Below, one piece after another: positions 8,150-17,204 of a stretch of DNA of 64,000 nt. The position numbers were made by a program, and so were the translations under genes. This DNA comes from Weizmannia acidilactici (GTDB lineage Bacteria > Bacillota > Bacilli > Bacillales > Bacillaceae_C): contig NZ_BKZR01000017.1 in the NCBI RefSeq assembly GCF_008974225.1, positions 3,457 to 67,456 on the forward strand. Reading direction: 5' to 3'. Below the pieces are notes generated by a model. That model ran no database searches, had not been told where the DNA came from, and worked only from the letters and a program-made list of their open reading frames with translations. The stretch's first letter is position 1; each line of letters begins with the position of its first letter.

Positions 8150-8914
8150 TTAAGCCTTTGTTCTGTATTTCAAAATGCTTTTTTCGATCGCGTAAACGAG
8201 CAAAAATAATATCATGCCGAGCGCGGACAGCAGAAAAACAGCAGAAAAGACAGCTCCTGCCTGCAAATATCCGGACATCCGCCTGCTGAAATAGCCGAGC
8301 CCTGCGTTTGCCCCGAGCCATTCCCCGATCGTAGCCCCGGTAACGCAATAAACAATGGATAATTTCAGCCCGGACAAAAATGAGGGAAGCGCCATCGGAA
8401 TATGGAGCTTTCGAAAAATCACCCACGGCCCGGCGCCCATTGTCCGGAACAGGTTTTGATAGGCGGAATCAACAGCTTTTAGTCCGTCAAAGGTACTGAT
8501 CACAACCGGAAAGATGGCCGTTAAAATAATAATGGCGACTTTGCTCCAAATCGTGTAACCGAACCACATCATAAATATGGGCGAAATCGCAACGAGCGGT
8601 ACAGTTTGCGAGATCACAAGAAATGGATAAAAGATTTTTTCCGCTGTTTTGGAAACATACATGATGACGCCAAGCGCGACCCCGCCCGCAACGGATAAAA
8701 TAAACCCGATGCAAACTTCCTCCAATGTTACAGGCAAATGCACGGCGACTAATTGCCTGCGGTTTGCCATAAAAGATTCATAGATTTGGGAAGGGGAGGG
8801 CAGGATAAAAGACGGGACAAACCCTTTCTGTACGATCCACTGCCATCCGCTGATTATCACGATCGTAACAATACAAAACAGCCCGTAATCTTGCGCCCAT
8901 TTTTGCCACTTCAT
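8150..8914 (-). CDS. thiX: ABC transporter permease for thiamine precursor (ThiX-like)
   Basis: Inner-membrane permease of the SsuC/TauC/ThiX type, 254 residues with about six membrane segments. The cytoplasmic EAA loop typical of ABC permeases is seen in the stretch around KAVDSAYQNLFRTMGAGPW (about residues 145-165). It lies 12 bases upstream of the binding-protein gene and directly downstream of a TPP riboswitch, so it should be repressed when thiamine pyrophosphate is plentiful. Related permeases move sulfonates or taurine; the riboswitch and the THI5-type partner make a thiamine precursor the likely cargo. No ATPase gene follows, so it must borrow one encoded elsewhere. Confidence 0.85.
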   Translation of the reverse strand: MKWQKWAQDYGLFCIVTIVIISGWQWIVQKGFVPSFILPSPSQIYESFMANRRQLVAVHLPVTLEEVCIGFILSVAGGVALGVIMYVSKTAEKIFYPFLVISQTVPLVAISPIFMMWFGYTIWSKVAIIILTAIFPVVISTFDGLKAVDSAYQNLFRTMGAGPWVIFRKLHIPMALPSFLSGLKLSIVYCVTGATIGEWLGANAGLGYFSRRMSGYLQAGAVFSAVFLLSALGMILFLLVYAIEKSILKYRTKA

Positions 8915-8971
8915 TTACTCGACCCCCTTTGTTGTGCATGATTCACCGTTTGGGCCATACTCCTTCCGCAA

Positions 8972-9005
8972 ATAAAAAACCGCCCAATTCCGGAGAAATG
9001 AGCGG
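8972..9005 (-). terminator. Riboswitch expression-platform terminator
   Basis: On the minus strand CCGCTCA pairs with TGGGCGG (one G-U pair) and is followed by TTTTTTATTT. It lies between the TPP aptamer and the permease gene, as expected for transcriptional attenuation by thiamine pyrophosphate. Confidence 0.75.
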
Positions 9006-9028
9006 CCGTAATGTCACATTATGTACTC

Positions 9029-9112
9029 ACTTCCCTCCGCTGGTATGATCCAGATCAGGTTCAAAGGGTCCGAAGCATGGTGCCCCGTCTCAGCCAGTGG
9101 CTCCCCTAGTGA
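9029..9112 (-). promoter_or_regulatory. TPP riboswitch (THI element)
   Basis: Read on the minus strand, the sequence shows the conserved aptamer pieces in order: GGGGAGCC near the start, CTGAGACGGG, GACCCTTTGAACCTGATC, and GGATCATACCAGCG followed by GGAGGGAAG. These match the TPP aptamer core closely. A terminator hairpin follows 25 bases later and then the thiX-like gene, so high thiamine pyrophosphate should stop transcription. Confidence 0.96.
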
Positions 9113-9185
9113 AATCATGCATATTTTATTCGTTTGGAATATAAGCAATTATAGCATAATCAATTGAAAATCGGAATGGTCAGCT

Positions 9186-9217
9186 GGAATAAATGGCCGG
9201 CAGTAAATTTTCCGGCC
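9186..9217 (-). terminator. Possible terminator after the sugar symporter gene
   Basis: On the minus strand GGCCGG and CCGGCC form a hairpin over an 11-base loop, followed only by ATTTATT, so the uridine run is weak. It lies 14 bases past the symporter stop. Confidence 0.45.
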
Positions 9218-9230
9218 GTATGCGTAATTG

Positions 9231-10610
9231 TTACTTTTGCATTGAATGTGTGAGATTAAGGCCTTTGTCAGATGATTTATTCCTAAGTTCAATCTCAATT
9301 TGTTCAAGGCTTTTCCCTTTAGTTTCCGATACTTTTCTTATTACAAAGATAAATGCTAAAACACCCATAATGCCATAAACGATGAACATCGTGCTAATGC
9401 CAAATTGTTCTATTAATTTAGGAAAAGTTAGTGAAACAATTAAGTTCGCAAGCCAGTTTGCTACACTGCCGATCCCCATGCCGATTCCACGGATTTTAAG
9501 CGGGAATATTTCCGACAACATGACCCAAACAACCGGCCCCCAAGTTAATGAGAAAAAAGCAATATAGACAGCCAGGCATACGACTGTAGTCCAACTGGCG
9601 GCAGGGGACGAGCCAAGCAAAGCGCTTACAATCCCAAGTATAAATAAAGCGATCGACATCCCGGCATTTCCAATGAGTAAAAGCGGTTTTCGACCAACTT
9701 TGTCAATAATGAGAACAGCAACGGCTGTTATGATGACATTGACGATCCCGATTCCAACGGTTCCTAAAATTGCAGCAGAATCACCGAGACCGATTTTCGT
9801 AAATGTTGTCGGGGCGTAATAAAGGACAGTATTGCATCCGATAATTTGCTGGAAGACAGCCAGTCCGATGCCGGCGATTAGAGACGGGCGTACCCATGCT
9901 TGTTTTACTTCTTTGAAACCGCCTTGATTTTTTTCCAGTTCATTTGCAAGTTTGATTTCTTTGATTTCTTCTTCAACGCCTTGGTTTTTCCTCATAAAGT
10001 TTAAAATAGACCTGGCTTCCTTTTCCATTCCTTGTTTAAGCAGCCATCGGGGACTTTCTGGCAGAAAAAACATTCCAATCAGTAGCAATAGACCGGGTAT
10101 GAATGCAAATCCCAGCATCCAGCGCCACCCTCTAGAAGCAGCAAAGGCGTAGTTGATAATATAAGCCAGTAAAATTCCGACCATAATCATCAGCTGGTTT
10201 AGGCTTGACAATGCTCCGCGGATAGCAGTCGGTGCCATTTCCGATAAATACATTGGCACAAGCGCAGATGCACTTCCAACTGCCAATCCAAGTATGATTC
10301 TAAAAAGGATTAAGATCCCTGTATTTGGGGCCAGTGCCGAACCTAATGCACCGATACAAAATATTGTTGCAGCAAGCAGGACAACCTTTTTCCTTCCCCA
10401 TCTGTCTGATAATGCCCCGCTAATCGCTGCACCAATCATACAGCCGAATAAAATGGAACTAACGACAACCCCTTCTGTCCATGATGTTAAGTGTAAATCT
10501 CTTTTTATGAAAAGAAGGGCGCCGGAAATTACCCCTGTATCATAGCCAAACAACAAACCGCCTAATGCTCCGAAAAAATAAATCAGGCCATTATTTATTT
10601 TAAACTTCAT
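9231..10610 (-). CDS. MFS sugar:proton symporter, probable xylose transporter
   Basis: Major facilitator sugar porter, 459 residues with twelve predicted membrane segments. Sugar-porter signatures are clear: GGLLFGYDTGVISGAL at the N-terminus, DRWGRKK in the loop after segment 2, PESPRWL after segment 6, and the VDKVGRRP-type stretch (here IDKVGRKPL) in the second half. It resembles AraE/XylE/XylT-type pentose or glucose symporters. It is the third gene of the xylA-xylB unit (27 bases after xylB, with its own GGGAGGG ribosome binding site), which makes xylose the likely substrate. Arabinose or glucose transport cannot be excluded. Confidence 0.87.
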   Translation of the reverse strand: MKFKINNGLIYFFGALGGLLFGYDTGVISGALLFIKRDLHLTSWTEGVVVSSILFGCMIGAAISGALSDRWGRKKVVLLAATIFCIGALGSALAPNTGILILFRIILGLAVGSASALVPMYLSEMAPTAIRGALSSLNQLMIMVGILLAYIINYAFAASRGWRWMLGFAFIPGLLLLIGMFFLPESPRWLLKQGMEKEARSILNFMRKNQGVEEEIKEIKLANELEKNQGGFKEVKQAWVRPSLIAGIGLAVFQQIIGCNTVLYYAPTTFTKIGLGDSAAILGTVGIGIVNVIITAVAVLIIDKVGRKPLLLIGNAGMSIALFILGIVSALLGSSPAASWTTVVCLAVYIAFFSLTWGPVVWVMLSEIFPLKIRGIGMGIGSVANWLANLIVSLTFPKLIEQFGISTMFIVYGIMGVLAFIFVIRKVSETKGKSLEQIEIELRNKSSDKGLNLTHSMQK

Positions 10611-10637
10611 TTATTTTCCCTCCCAAGTTTTGAAAGA

Positions 10638-12140
10638 TCAATTGGTTTTCCTTAAATCAAACAACTGGTGATTGATCGCAACGGTATGCGGATATACATC
10701 TTTATATACTTGGTAAAATGCCTGATAGCGGCTGACATTCTCAGGTATCGGTTCGAATGTTTGGCCTGGTTGGATAAAAGCTTCTGTGCAATCTTTTAAA
10801 GACGGGTACCAGCCTAATCCGCTTGCGGCGATCATGGCGGCTCCCATACCCGGGCCTTGTTCGTTCTGCAGTTTGATGACTGTCGCATTAAAAACATCGG
10901 CCTGGATTTGCAGCCATAAGTCGCTTTTGGCGCCACCGCCGATCGAAATGACCGTGTCTATTTTCTTTCCGTAGTTGCGGAAAATTTCAACACTTTCATG
11001 AATCGAGAACACAATGCCTTCAATCACTGCGCGGGCAAAATCTCGTTTCGTATGGGAACTGTCTATTCCCGTAAATGTGCCACGGATTTTTGCATCTGCA
11101 TAAGGTGTCCGTTCCCCGACAAGAAAAGGGGTAAAAATCAGCCCGTTGGCGCCGATTGGGGAGAGCGCGGCTTCCTCTAATAAATCCGTAAACGGCTGGC
11201 AATTTGCGAATGTATCTTTAAACCAGGACAAACTATATCCGGCAGCCAAAGTGACGCCCATTGTGTAATAGGAATCTTTTTGCCCGTGGTTAAAGAGATG
11301 TACTTTACCGCCGAAGTTTTTGTTTTTATCTTTTTCATAAGAAAGGAAAACACCTGATGTGCCGATACTGCAGAGTGCTTTACCTTCTTCTAAAATCCCC
11401 GCACCGATTGCGCCGCAGGCATTATCCGCCCCGCCGGCAAATACTTTCACGTCCGGGGACAAACCGCATTTTTCTGCGATTTCAGGTATTAATCTCCCAA
11501 CTTCGTCTTCTGTTTCCACTAACGGCGGGCAGATTCCAGACGGGATATCAAAAGCGCGCAGGATATCCGTGCTCCACGATTTGTTTACAATATCTAAAAG
11601 CAGCGTGCCGGCTGCATCGGAATAATCCATGCCAATTGTTCCGGTTAACCGGAAACGGAGATAATCTTTCGGCAATAAAAAGACCCGTGCTTTTTTTAAA
11701 TTTTCCGGTTCGTATTTCTTCACCCAAAGGATTTTTGGAAGCGTAAATCCTTCCAAAGCGGGGTTTTTCGTAATTTCAAGCAGTTTGCCGCCCAGCTCCC
11801 GTTCGATTTGTTTGCATTGTTCTGTCGTTCTTGTATCATTCCATAGAATGGCATTGCGGATGACCCGGTAGTTTTCATCGAGCAACACGAGGCCGTGCAT
11901 CTGGCCGGAAAAGCTGAGCCCTTCAATATCATCCCGGGGAACTTTAGATTCTTCCACCAGTTCTTTTAAAGCCTGGACTGTTTTTTCCACCCATTCTTCC
12001 GGATCCTGTTCACTGTAGCCTGGCCGCGGTTGGATTAATGGATAGGGTTTTGATACGGATGAAACCACCCGGCCGTTCTGATCGACAAGCAGCACTTTCA
12101 CTGAACTTGTCCCTAAATCCACACCGATAGCATATTTCAT
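10638..12140 (-). CDS. xylB: Xylulokinase
   Basis: Phosphorylates D-xylulose to xylulose 5-phosphate with ATP, the second step of the isomerase pathway. It is an FGGY carbohydrate kinase with the N-terminal nucleotide-binding start YAIGVDLGTSSVKVLL and the C-terminal VISIGGGAKSDLWLQIQADV motif (about residue 410 on). The GGADNACGAIGAG stretch near residue 235 carries the expected catalytic Asp. The start is taken at 12140 (MKYAIGV), which has AGGAG correctly spaced. A longer frame beginning 54 bases upstream would add an unrelated leader through the intergenic region. The length of 500 residues is normal. It follows xylA by 58 bases and shares its regulation. Confidence 0.95.
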   Translation of the reverse strand: MKYAIGVDLGTSSVKVLLVDQNGRVVSSVSKPYPLIQPRPGYSEQDPEEWVEKTVQALKELVEESKVPRDDIEGLSFSGQMHGLVLLDENYRVIRNAILWNDTRTTEQCKQIERELGGKLLEITKNPALEGFTLPKILWVKKYEPENLKKARVFLLPKDYLRFRLTGTIGMDYSDAAGTLLLDIVNKSWSTDILRAFDIPSGICPPLVETEDEVGRLIPEIAEKCGLSPDVKVFAGGADNACGAIGAGILEEGKALCSIGTSGVFLSYEKDKNKNFGGKVHLFNHGQKDSYYTMGVTLAAGYSLSWFKDTFANCQPFTDLLEEAALSPIGANGLIFTPFLVGERTPYADAKIRGTFTGIDSSHTKRDFARAVIEGIVFSIHESVEIFRNYGKKIDTVISIGGGAKSDLWLQIQADVFNATVIKLQNEQGPGMGAAMIAASGLGWYPSLKDCTEAFIQPGQTFEPIPENVSRYQAFYQVYKDVYPHTVAINHQLFDLRKTN

Positions 12141-12198
12141 GGTAATCTCCTCGCTAAAATAGACCCGGTCGCCCTTTAGGCAGGCCGGATCCATATTT

Positions 12199-13533
12199 TT
12201 AAGCTAAAGCGCCTTGATACGCTTCTTGGACAATATAGTGGTTCAGTGTATTTTTCAGTTGTTCCAGCCTTCCCGACTGGTTAGTGATTTCTTTTTTGTC
12301 CAGAATATAGTTTTCCAGAGATTTGAAGTCGGCTCTGCCGGAAACGATATCGGCCCCAATGCCTTCTTTGTAGCTGCTATAGCGTTCTTCGATAAAGTCA
12401 TCGAATACTCTGTCTTCAATCAGGCGGTTGGCAACCTTTAAGCCGAGGGCGAAGCTGTCCATGCCGGCGATATGCGCATAGAACAGATCTTCCGGTGTAA
12501 ATGATGTCCGGCGCGTTTTTGCATCAAAGTTCAATCCGCCCCTGCCAAGGCCGTCGTTTTTCAATACTTCGTACATGGCAAGTGTTGTGGAATAAAGGTC
12601 TGTCGGGAATTCATCCGTATCCCACCCAAGCAGCGGATCACCTTGGTTAGCATCTAAAGATCCCAGCATGCCGTGCGTCCTTGCGACACGGATTTCATGT
12701 TCAAAAGTATGTCCGGCGAGTGTCGCATGGTTGGCTTCCAAATTCAATTTAAAATCTTTATCCAAATCATAGGTTTTCAAGAATGCAATGGCGGTAGCGG
12801 CGTCAAAATCGTATTGGTGTTTCGTCGGTTCTTTCGGTTTCGGTTCAATTAAGAATTGGGCATCGAATCCGATTTCTTTTGCATAGTCGACAGCCATATG
12901 GAAGAATCTGGACATATTTTCTTGTTCCAGTTTCATATCGGTATTTAATAAAGTTTCATAGCCTTCACGCCCTCCCCAGAATACATAGTTTTCAGCACCT
13001 AATTCTTTCCCGATTTCCAGTGCCTTTTTCACCTGGGCGGCAGCATAAGCGAATACATCTGCATTGCATGAACTTGCCGCGCCGTGCATGAACCTTGGAT
13101 TGGTGAACATGTTTGCTGTATTCCAAAGCAGTTTTACCTTACTTGTTTTCATATAATCTTTAATCATTGCAACGATAACGTCTAAATTTTTGTTTGTTTC
13201 TCTTAATGTATCGCCTTCAGGGGCAATGTCGCGGTCATGGAAGCAGAAGTAAGGGTTTCCAAGTTTTTCAAAAAACTCAAACGCCGCTTCTACTCTTGCT
13301 TTCGCAAGATCCATGCCTGAGAAACGATCCCACGGGCGGACTTTTGATCCTGCGCCGAACGGGTCAGTCCCTGCCTCAGTAAAGGTGTGCCAGTATGCAA
13401 CCGAGAAGCGCAGATGTTCCTCCATCGTTTTGCCGGCGACGACTTCTTTCGGATTGTAATGGTTAAACGAAAGATCGCTTTTTAATTGTTTACCAGAATA
13501 AGTGATTTTGCTGACGTTTGGAAAATATGCCAT
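12199..13533 (-). CDS. xylA: Xylose isomerase (class II)
   Basis: Interconverts D-xylose and D-xylulose, and also glucose and fructose; it is a metal-dependent TIM-barrel enzyme. At 444 residues with an N-terminal extension it belongs to class II. Active-site elements are visible: His99 and Asp102 in CFHDRDIAPEG, Trp and Asn in LLWNTANMF, Glu230 and Lys232 in LIEPKPKEPTKHQYD, and the second metal site in LEANHATLAGHTFEHE and LDANQGD. A good AGGAGG-like site precedes the ATG at 13533. It is the first gene of the xylose operon, divergent from xylR, with xyl operator and cre between them. Confidence 0.97.
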   Translation of the reverse strand: MAYFPNVSKITYSGKQLKSDLSFNHYNPKEVVAGKTMEEHLRFSVAYWHTFTEAGTDPFGAGSKVRPWDRFSGMDLAKARVEAAFEFFEKLGNPYFCFHDRDIAPEGDTLRETNKNLDVIVAMIKDYMKTSKVKLLWNTANMFTNPRFMHGAASSCNADVFAYAAAQVKKALEIGKELGAENYVFWGGREGYETLLNTDMKLEQENMSRFFHMAVDYAKEIGFDAQFLIEPKPKEPTKHQYDFDAATAIAFLKTYDLDKDFKLNLEANHATLAGHTFEHEIRVARTHGMLGSLDANQGDPLLGWDTDEFPTDLYSTTLAMYEVLKNDGLGRGGLNFDAKTRRTSFTPEDLFYAHIAGMDSFALGLKVANRLIEDRVFDDFIEERYSSYKEGIGADIVSGRADFKSLENYILDKKEITNQSGRLEQLKNTLNHYIVQEAYQGALA

Positions 13534-13555
13534 TGCTGCTTCCTCCTATAAAATT

Positions 13556-13570
13556 TTGTAAACGCATACA
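13556..13570 (-). promoter_or_regulatory. cre site in the xylA leader
   Basis: TTGTAAACGCATACA matches the cre consensus WTGNAANCGNWNNCW at all fixed positions. It lies downstream of the xylA promoter, so CcpA bound here would act as a roadblock. Confidence 0.75.
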
Positions 13571-13598
13571 TAGGGCCCTAAAAAATATTGGGTGATTA

Positions 13599-13621
13599 CT
13601 TTGTTTAACAGTTAAACTAAG
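13599..13621 (-). promoter_or_regulatory. XylR operator
   Basis: A 23-base near palindrome, CTTTGTTTAAC-A-GTTAAACTAAG, with a single mismatched arm pair. It resembles the known Bacillus xyl operator (TTAGTTTGTTTAAACAA type). It sits about ten bases downstream of the -10 of xylA, where a bound repressor would block transcription. Confidence 0.85.
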
Positions 13622-13630
13622 TATGTGTTT

Positions 13631-13659
13631 ATATTAGCACGATCGTTTGAAAAAAACAA
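13631..13659 (-). promoter_or_regulatory. xylA promoter
   Basis: On the minus strand TTGTTT (13654-13659) and TAATAT (13631-13636) are separated by 17 bases. The xyl operator lies immediately downstream. Confidence 0.6.
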
Positions 13660-13744
13660 CCGAATTTCGATATAATTTTGATATAATAAATAAAAAAGCG
13701 GCGAATTCGTTTATTGGACATACGAAATGGAGAGATGCATTCTA

Positions 13745-14917
13745 ATGAATACAGCTGATCAAACTTTTATCAAAAACCAGAACCAGCGGGTGATTTTAAA
13801 TGAAATCGTAAGACATGATCAAATTTCCCGTGCTAAACTGGCGAAAATCACAAGATTAAATAAAGCAACGATTTCCTCACAGATTTCGTCGCTGATTGAA
13901 AAAAACTTAGTGAAAGAAATCGGAACGGGATTATCCAGTGGGGGAAGAAAGCCGGTCATGCTGGTGTTTAATAAAAATGCCGGTTATGCCATTGGTGTGG
14001 ATATAGGGGTAAACTATATTTTAACGGTTTTAACGGATCTGGAAGGTGGCATGATATACAGCGATTATTGTGAAATTGAGGATCCTTCATTTGATATGGT
14101 GAAATCGGTTATCATCGAAAGGATACGGCTTGTTGCAAGCAAAGCGCCTTCATCACCGTATGGGATTATTGGGATAGGCGCCGGTGTCCACGGGTTCGTA
14201 AACCTCCAGCAAAAGGTGCTCTTTACGCCAAATTCCAGATGGCGGAATGTGGATTTGAAGCAACTTTTGGAAGAGCATTTTGACTGCCCTGTATGGGTGG
14301 ATAACGAAGCAAATGCCGGGGCTTACGGCGAAAAATTGTTTGGTGCCTTAAAGCATTGCAGCAACGGCATTTATGTCAGCATCGGAATCGGTATCGGTAT
14401 CGGCATCATTGTAAATGATCAATTATACCGCGGTACGGAAGGTTTCTCGGGGGAAATGGGCCATATGTCCATTGATTTTAACGGCAGGCAGTGCGGCTGT
14501 GGCAATAAAGGCTGTTGGGAACTTTACGCGTCGGAAAAAGCATTTTATGATCAATTATGTAAAGTGAAGAACAAGCAGCGGATCACCTTGGAAGAAGCAA
14601 CCAAGTGTATTCGCGAAAATGACAGTGAAACTATCCGGGAGCTCGAAAAGTTAGGGTGCTATTTGGGAATCGGGCTTACCAATATTATTAATGCATTTAA
14701 CCCCGAAGCGATTGTACTTCGCAGTAATCTGATCCAGGCTAACCCGATTGTATTAAATGCTATACAAAGCACGATTACATCCAGAGTATCGAAATATGTC
14801 CGCCAAAATCATCAAATCTACTTGTCCCAATTAAATCGGAACGCGACAGCCATGGGGGCAGCGGCTTTTATTGTGCATGACTTTCTGATGGAATCCGAAC
14901 AATTGTATGGGAATTAA
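13745..14917 (+). CDS. xylR: Xylose repressor XylR (ROK family)
   Basis: Repressor of the xylose operon, released by xylose. The N-terminal winged helix covers about residues 10-65 (ISRAKLAKITRLNKATISSQI). A ROK sugar-kinase-like domain follows, with GYAIGVDIGVNYI, the zinc-binding CGCGNKGCWELYASE and the GIGIGIIVNDQLYRG stretch. The 390-residue length agrees with Bacillus XylR. The start at 13745 (MNTADQTF) matches the family N-terminus and has GGAGAG upstream; an in-frame ATG 18 bases earlier would add an atypical leader. It is divergent from xylA, with the operator between them. Confidence 0.93.
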   Translation: MNTADQTFIKNQNQRVILNEIVRHDQISRAKLAKITRLNKATISSQISSLIEKNLVKEIGTGLSSGGRKPVMLVFNKNAGYAIGVDIGVNYILTVLTDLEGGMIYSDYCEIEDPSFDMVKSVIIERIRLVASKAPSSPYGIIGIGAGVHGFVNLQQKVLFTPNSRWRNVDLKQLLEEHFDCPVWVDNEANAGAYGEKLFGALKHCSNGIYVSIGIGIGIGIIVNDQLYRGTEGFSGEMGHMSIDFNGRQCGCGNKGCWELYASEKAFYDQLCKVKNKQRITLEEATKCIRENDSETIRELEKLGCYLGIGLTNIINAFNPEAIVLRSNLIQANPIVLNAIQSTITSRVSKYVRQNHQIYLSQLNRNATAMGAAAFIVHDFLMESEQLYGN

Positions 14918-14920
14918 AGA

Positions 14921-14949
14921 AAAAAGGGCTGGCCCGAAGCTCCTTTTAA
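14921..14949 (+). terminator. xylR terminator
   Basis: AAAAGGGCT pairs with AGCTCCTTTT (one bulged base) and is followed by AA and then mixed sequence. It lies four bases past the xylR stop. Confidence 0.6.
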
Positions 14950-15035
14950 CCGGGAAATTTTGCCTATAAGGCTTCTGTTTCAAGGGGAAAATTTTCCCTA
15001 AGTGTCTATCGAAGCTCTTAAAGGGGGATTGTTCC

Positions 15036-15200
15036 AAAAGCTAATTGACGGCTGGACATCCCTTTTTCCTAAAATTCATTTTAAAAAGACAAAGCAGTGA
15101 CCAGCCTCCCCGAAGTGTCTAATTGGGGCTGCTAAATAGACAAATGTCGAGCCCGCATTAAACGGTTCAAAGATTGCTCAAAAAGACAAACGGTGCACAG
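15036..15200. repeat. Degenerate ~50-nt tandem repeat, copy 1 of the family
   Basis: Within the 341-base gap between xylR and nadA the motif AGACAAA recurs at 15087, 15138 and 15184 (spacing 51 and 46). Each is preceded by a run of A and followed by a GC-containing segment with CCAGCC, GAGCCC or CAGCC. No open frame or conserved gene is present. The same pattern is seen at 20.05-20.19 kb and, more loosely, at 63.25-63.41 kb. Nothing else was recognised between 14950 and 15258. Confidence 0.55.
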
Positions 15201-15258
15201 CCGCGCCAAAATGTTTCAAAGGAAAATAAGCAAAGAGTTTTCTAATAACCTCATGCGT

Positions 15259-16356
15259 TTAACGCTGAAGCATCCGCTCCAATGCCAAAACGGCATCACT
15301 GGCAGTCACTTCATCGACTTTAATGACATTTGTTTCTTTGCCTTCCATGATATTTTCCAGCGACCAGAGGAGATGCGGCAGGTCGATCCGGTTCATCGTC
15401 AGGCATGGGCACATCACCGGATTAAGTGAAATTATTTTTTTATCCGGATGGTTTTTGAACAGGCGCTGCACGAGGTTCATTTCAGTGCCGATTGCCCATT
15501 CGCTTCCGGCAGGCGCTTTTTCGATCGTTTCAATGATGTATTTCGTTGAGCCGTTCAAGTCCGAATGGGCAACGACTTCGCGCGAGCATTCCGGATGGAC
15601 GATGATTTGCATGTCCGGAAATTTTTTGCGCACAAATTCAATATTTTTGACGGTAAAATGCTCATGGACGGAACAGTGCCCTTTCCATAAAATGACTTTA
15701 ATGTTTTCAAGCGCACACTCATAAATCAGTTCATTCCGGATCGGGTCCCAAACCGCCATATCCTTTAAATCGACTCCTAAATCATAGGCGGTGTTTCTGC
15801 CGAGATGCTGGTCCGGCAAAAAGAAAATCCGTTCCTTTTGGGTAAACGCCCATTCCACCATTTTTTTCGCGTTCGAAGAAGTCACGGTTGCGCCGCCGTT
15901 CCGCCCGACAAAGGCTTTAATGGCTGCAGTGGAGTTCACATAGGTGAGCGGCAGGATCGTGTCACCAAACAGCTGCTGCAACATGTCCCATGCCCGTTCG
16001 GTTTGGTGAATATCGGCCATGTCCGCCATTGAACAGCCCGCACGCATGTCGGGGAGGATGACGGTTTGTTCGTCTGATGTTAAAATATCCGCCGTTTCCG
16101 CCATAAAATGCACGCCGCAGAACACAATATACTTGGCATCGCGGTTTTTTGCCGAGATTTGTGCAAGCTGTAGCGAGTCGCCGGCTGCATCGGCAAACTG
16201 GTATACTTCTTCGCGCTGGTAATGGTGGCACGGAATAAAAAGTTTGGCGCCGAGTTCCTTTTTGATCTCCCAAATCCTTTTTTCCATTTCATCCTGTGTA
16301 AGAGATTTGTATTTTTCCGGCAATGTCTGCACCTGCAAGGTTTCCAGCAAGCTCAT
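15259..16356 (-). CDS. nadA: Quinolinate synthase A
   Basis: Condenses iminoaspartate with dihydroxyacetone phosphate to quinolinate, using an oxygen-sensitive 4Fe-4S cluster. The 365-residue length matches the Bacillus type. Visible features are the N-terminal IPCHHYQREEVYQFAD, the central GCSMADMAD, the HPECSREVV and the C-terminal NPVMCPCLTMNRI with the CPC pair. The conserved cysteines C81, C109-like and the later pair provide the cluster ligands; exact assignment is by family. It is the last gene of nadB-nadC-nadA, and its ATG overlaps the nadC stop by four bases, so translation is coupled. Confidence 0.95.
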   Translation of the reverse strand: MSLLETLQVQTLPEKYKSLTQDEMEKRIWEIKKELGAKLFIPCHHYQREEVYQFADAAGDSLQLAQISAKNRDAKYIVFCGVHFMAETADILTSDEQTVILPDMRAGCSMADMADIHQTERAWDMLQQLFGDTILPLTYVNSTAAIKAFVGRNGGATVTSSNAKKMVEWAFTQKERIFFLPDQHLGRNTAYDLGVDLKDMAVWDPIRNELIYECALENIKVILWKGHCSVHEHFTVKNIEFVRKKFPDMQIIVHPECSREVVAHSDLNGSTKYIIETIEKAPAGSEWAIGTEMNLVQRLFKNHPDKKIISLNPVMCPCLTMNRIDLPHLLWSLENIMEGKETNVIKVDEVTASDAVLALERMLQR

Positions 16357-17204
16357 AAAAGAACCTCCTTTGCATTTTCAACGCTCGCGCTGATATCGAG
16401 CGCCTGATAAGAATGGGTCAAAAATCCGAGCGAAATCCAATCGACCCCGGTTTCGGCATAACAGCGGATATTTTCCATCGTAATACCGCCTGATGCTTCG
16501 GTTATGATGTGGCTTGGGACAAGGGAAATCCATAATTTGATTTCTTCCGGCGTGCGGTTGTCGAACATAATGATGTCGGCACCGGCTTCAATGGCTTCCA
16601 GCAGCTGTTCTTTCGTTTCAATTTCGACTTCAATTTTTACTGTATGCCCGATATTTGCTTTCACTTTTTGCACAGCTTTGGTAATGCTGCCGGCAAATGC
16701 GATATGGTTGTCTTTCAGCATGACGGCATCGTACAGGCCGCGCCGGTGGTTGAAACCGCCGCCTGCTTTGACGGCATATTTTTCAAGCATTCTGAGCCCC
16801 GGGGTCGTTTTCCTTGTATCGCAGATCCTCGCGCGGGTTCCTTCTGTTTCGCGGACGGCGGCATGTGTCGTTGTGGCAATTCCCGACATGCGCTGGAGTA
16901 AATTCAGGATGACCCGCTCGCCGGCAAGGAGGCCCGCAATCCGCCCGTGGATTTCCGCAAGCACCTGGCCTTTTTCGATCGGGATTCCGTCTTCCGCATA
17001 AATGTGCGGTTCAATTGCGTTGTCAAGGAGCCGGAATCCTTCTTCGACAACGGCTTTCCCGCAAAAAATCCCGCTTTGTTTTGCGACAAAAGTCAATTTG
17101 CCTTTTTGCGAAGGCGGAAAAATATATTCCGTATTGATATCGCCGTCCCCGATATCTTCCATGAAAAAATATTTAAGCATGGATTGCAGTTTGAGCCTGT
17201 TCAT
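16353..17204 (-). CDS. nadC: Nicotinate-nucleotide pyrophosphorylase (carboxylating)
   Basis: Converts quinolinate and PRPP to nicotinate mononucleotide. Length is 283 residues. Family motifs are present: EDIGDGDINTE near the N-terminus, LNLLQRMSGIATTT (about residues 80-93), RKTTPGLRMLEKYAVKAGGG (about 130-150), MLKDNHI, and EVEIETKEQL with IMFDNRTPEEI. The start at 17204 lies 32 bases inside the 3' end of nadB. This is an unusually long overlap, but the frame from this ATG gives the normal family N-terminus and an AGGAG site precedes it. Confidence 0.95.
   Translation of the reverse strand: MNRLKLQSMLKYFFMEDIGDGDINTEYIFPPSQKGKLTFVAKQSGIFCGKAVVEEGFRLLDNAIEPHIYAEDGIPIEKGQVLAEIHGRIAGLLAGERVILNLLQRMSGIATTTHAAVRETEGTRARICDTRKTTPGLRMLEKYAVKAGGGFNHRRGLYDAVMLKDNHIAFAGSITKAVQKVKANIGHTVKIEVEIETKEQLLEAIEAGADIIMFDNRTPEEIKLWISLVPSHIITEASGGITMENIRCYAETGVDWISLGFLTHSYQALDISASVENAKEVLL

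Noticed and set aside
10638..12194. A longer xylulokinase starting 54 bases upstream
   Set aside because: The extra residues code through the ribosome binding site and do not look like the kinase family; the ATG at 12140 is properly spaced.
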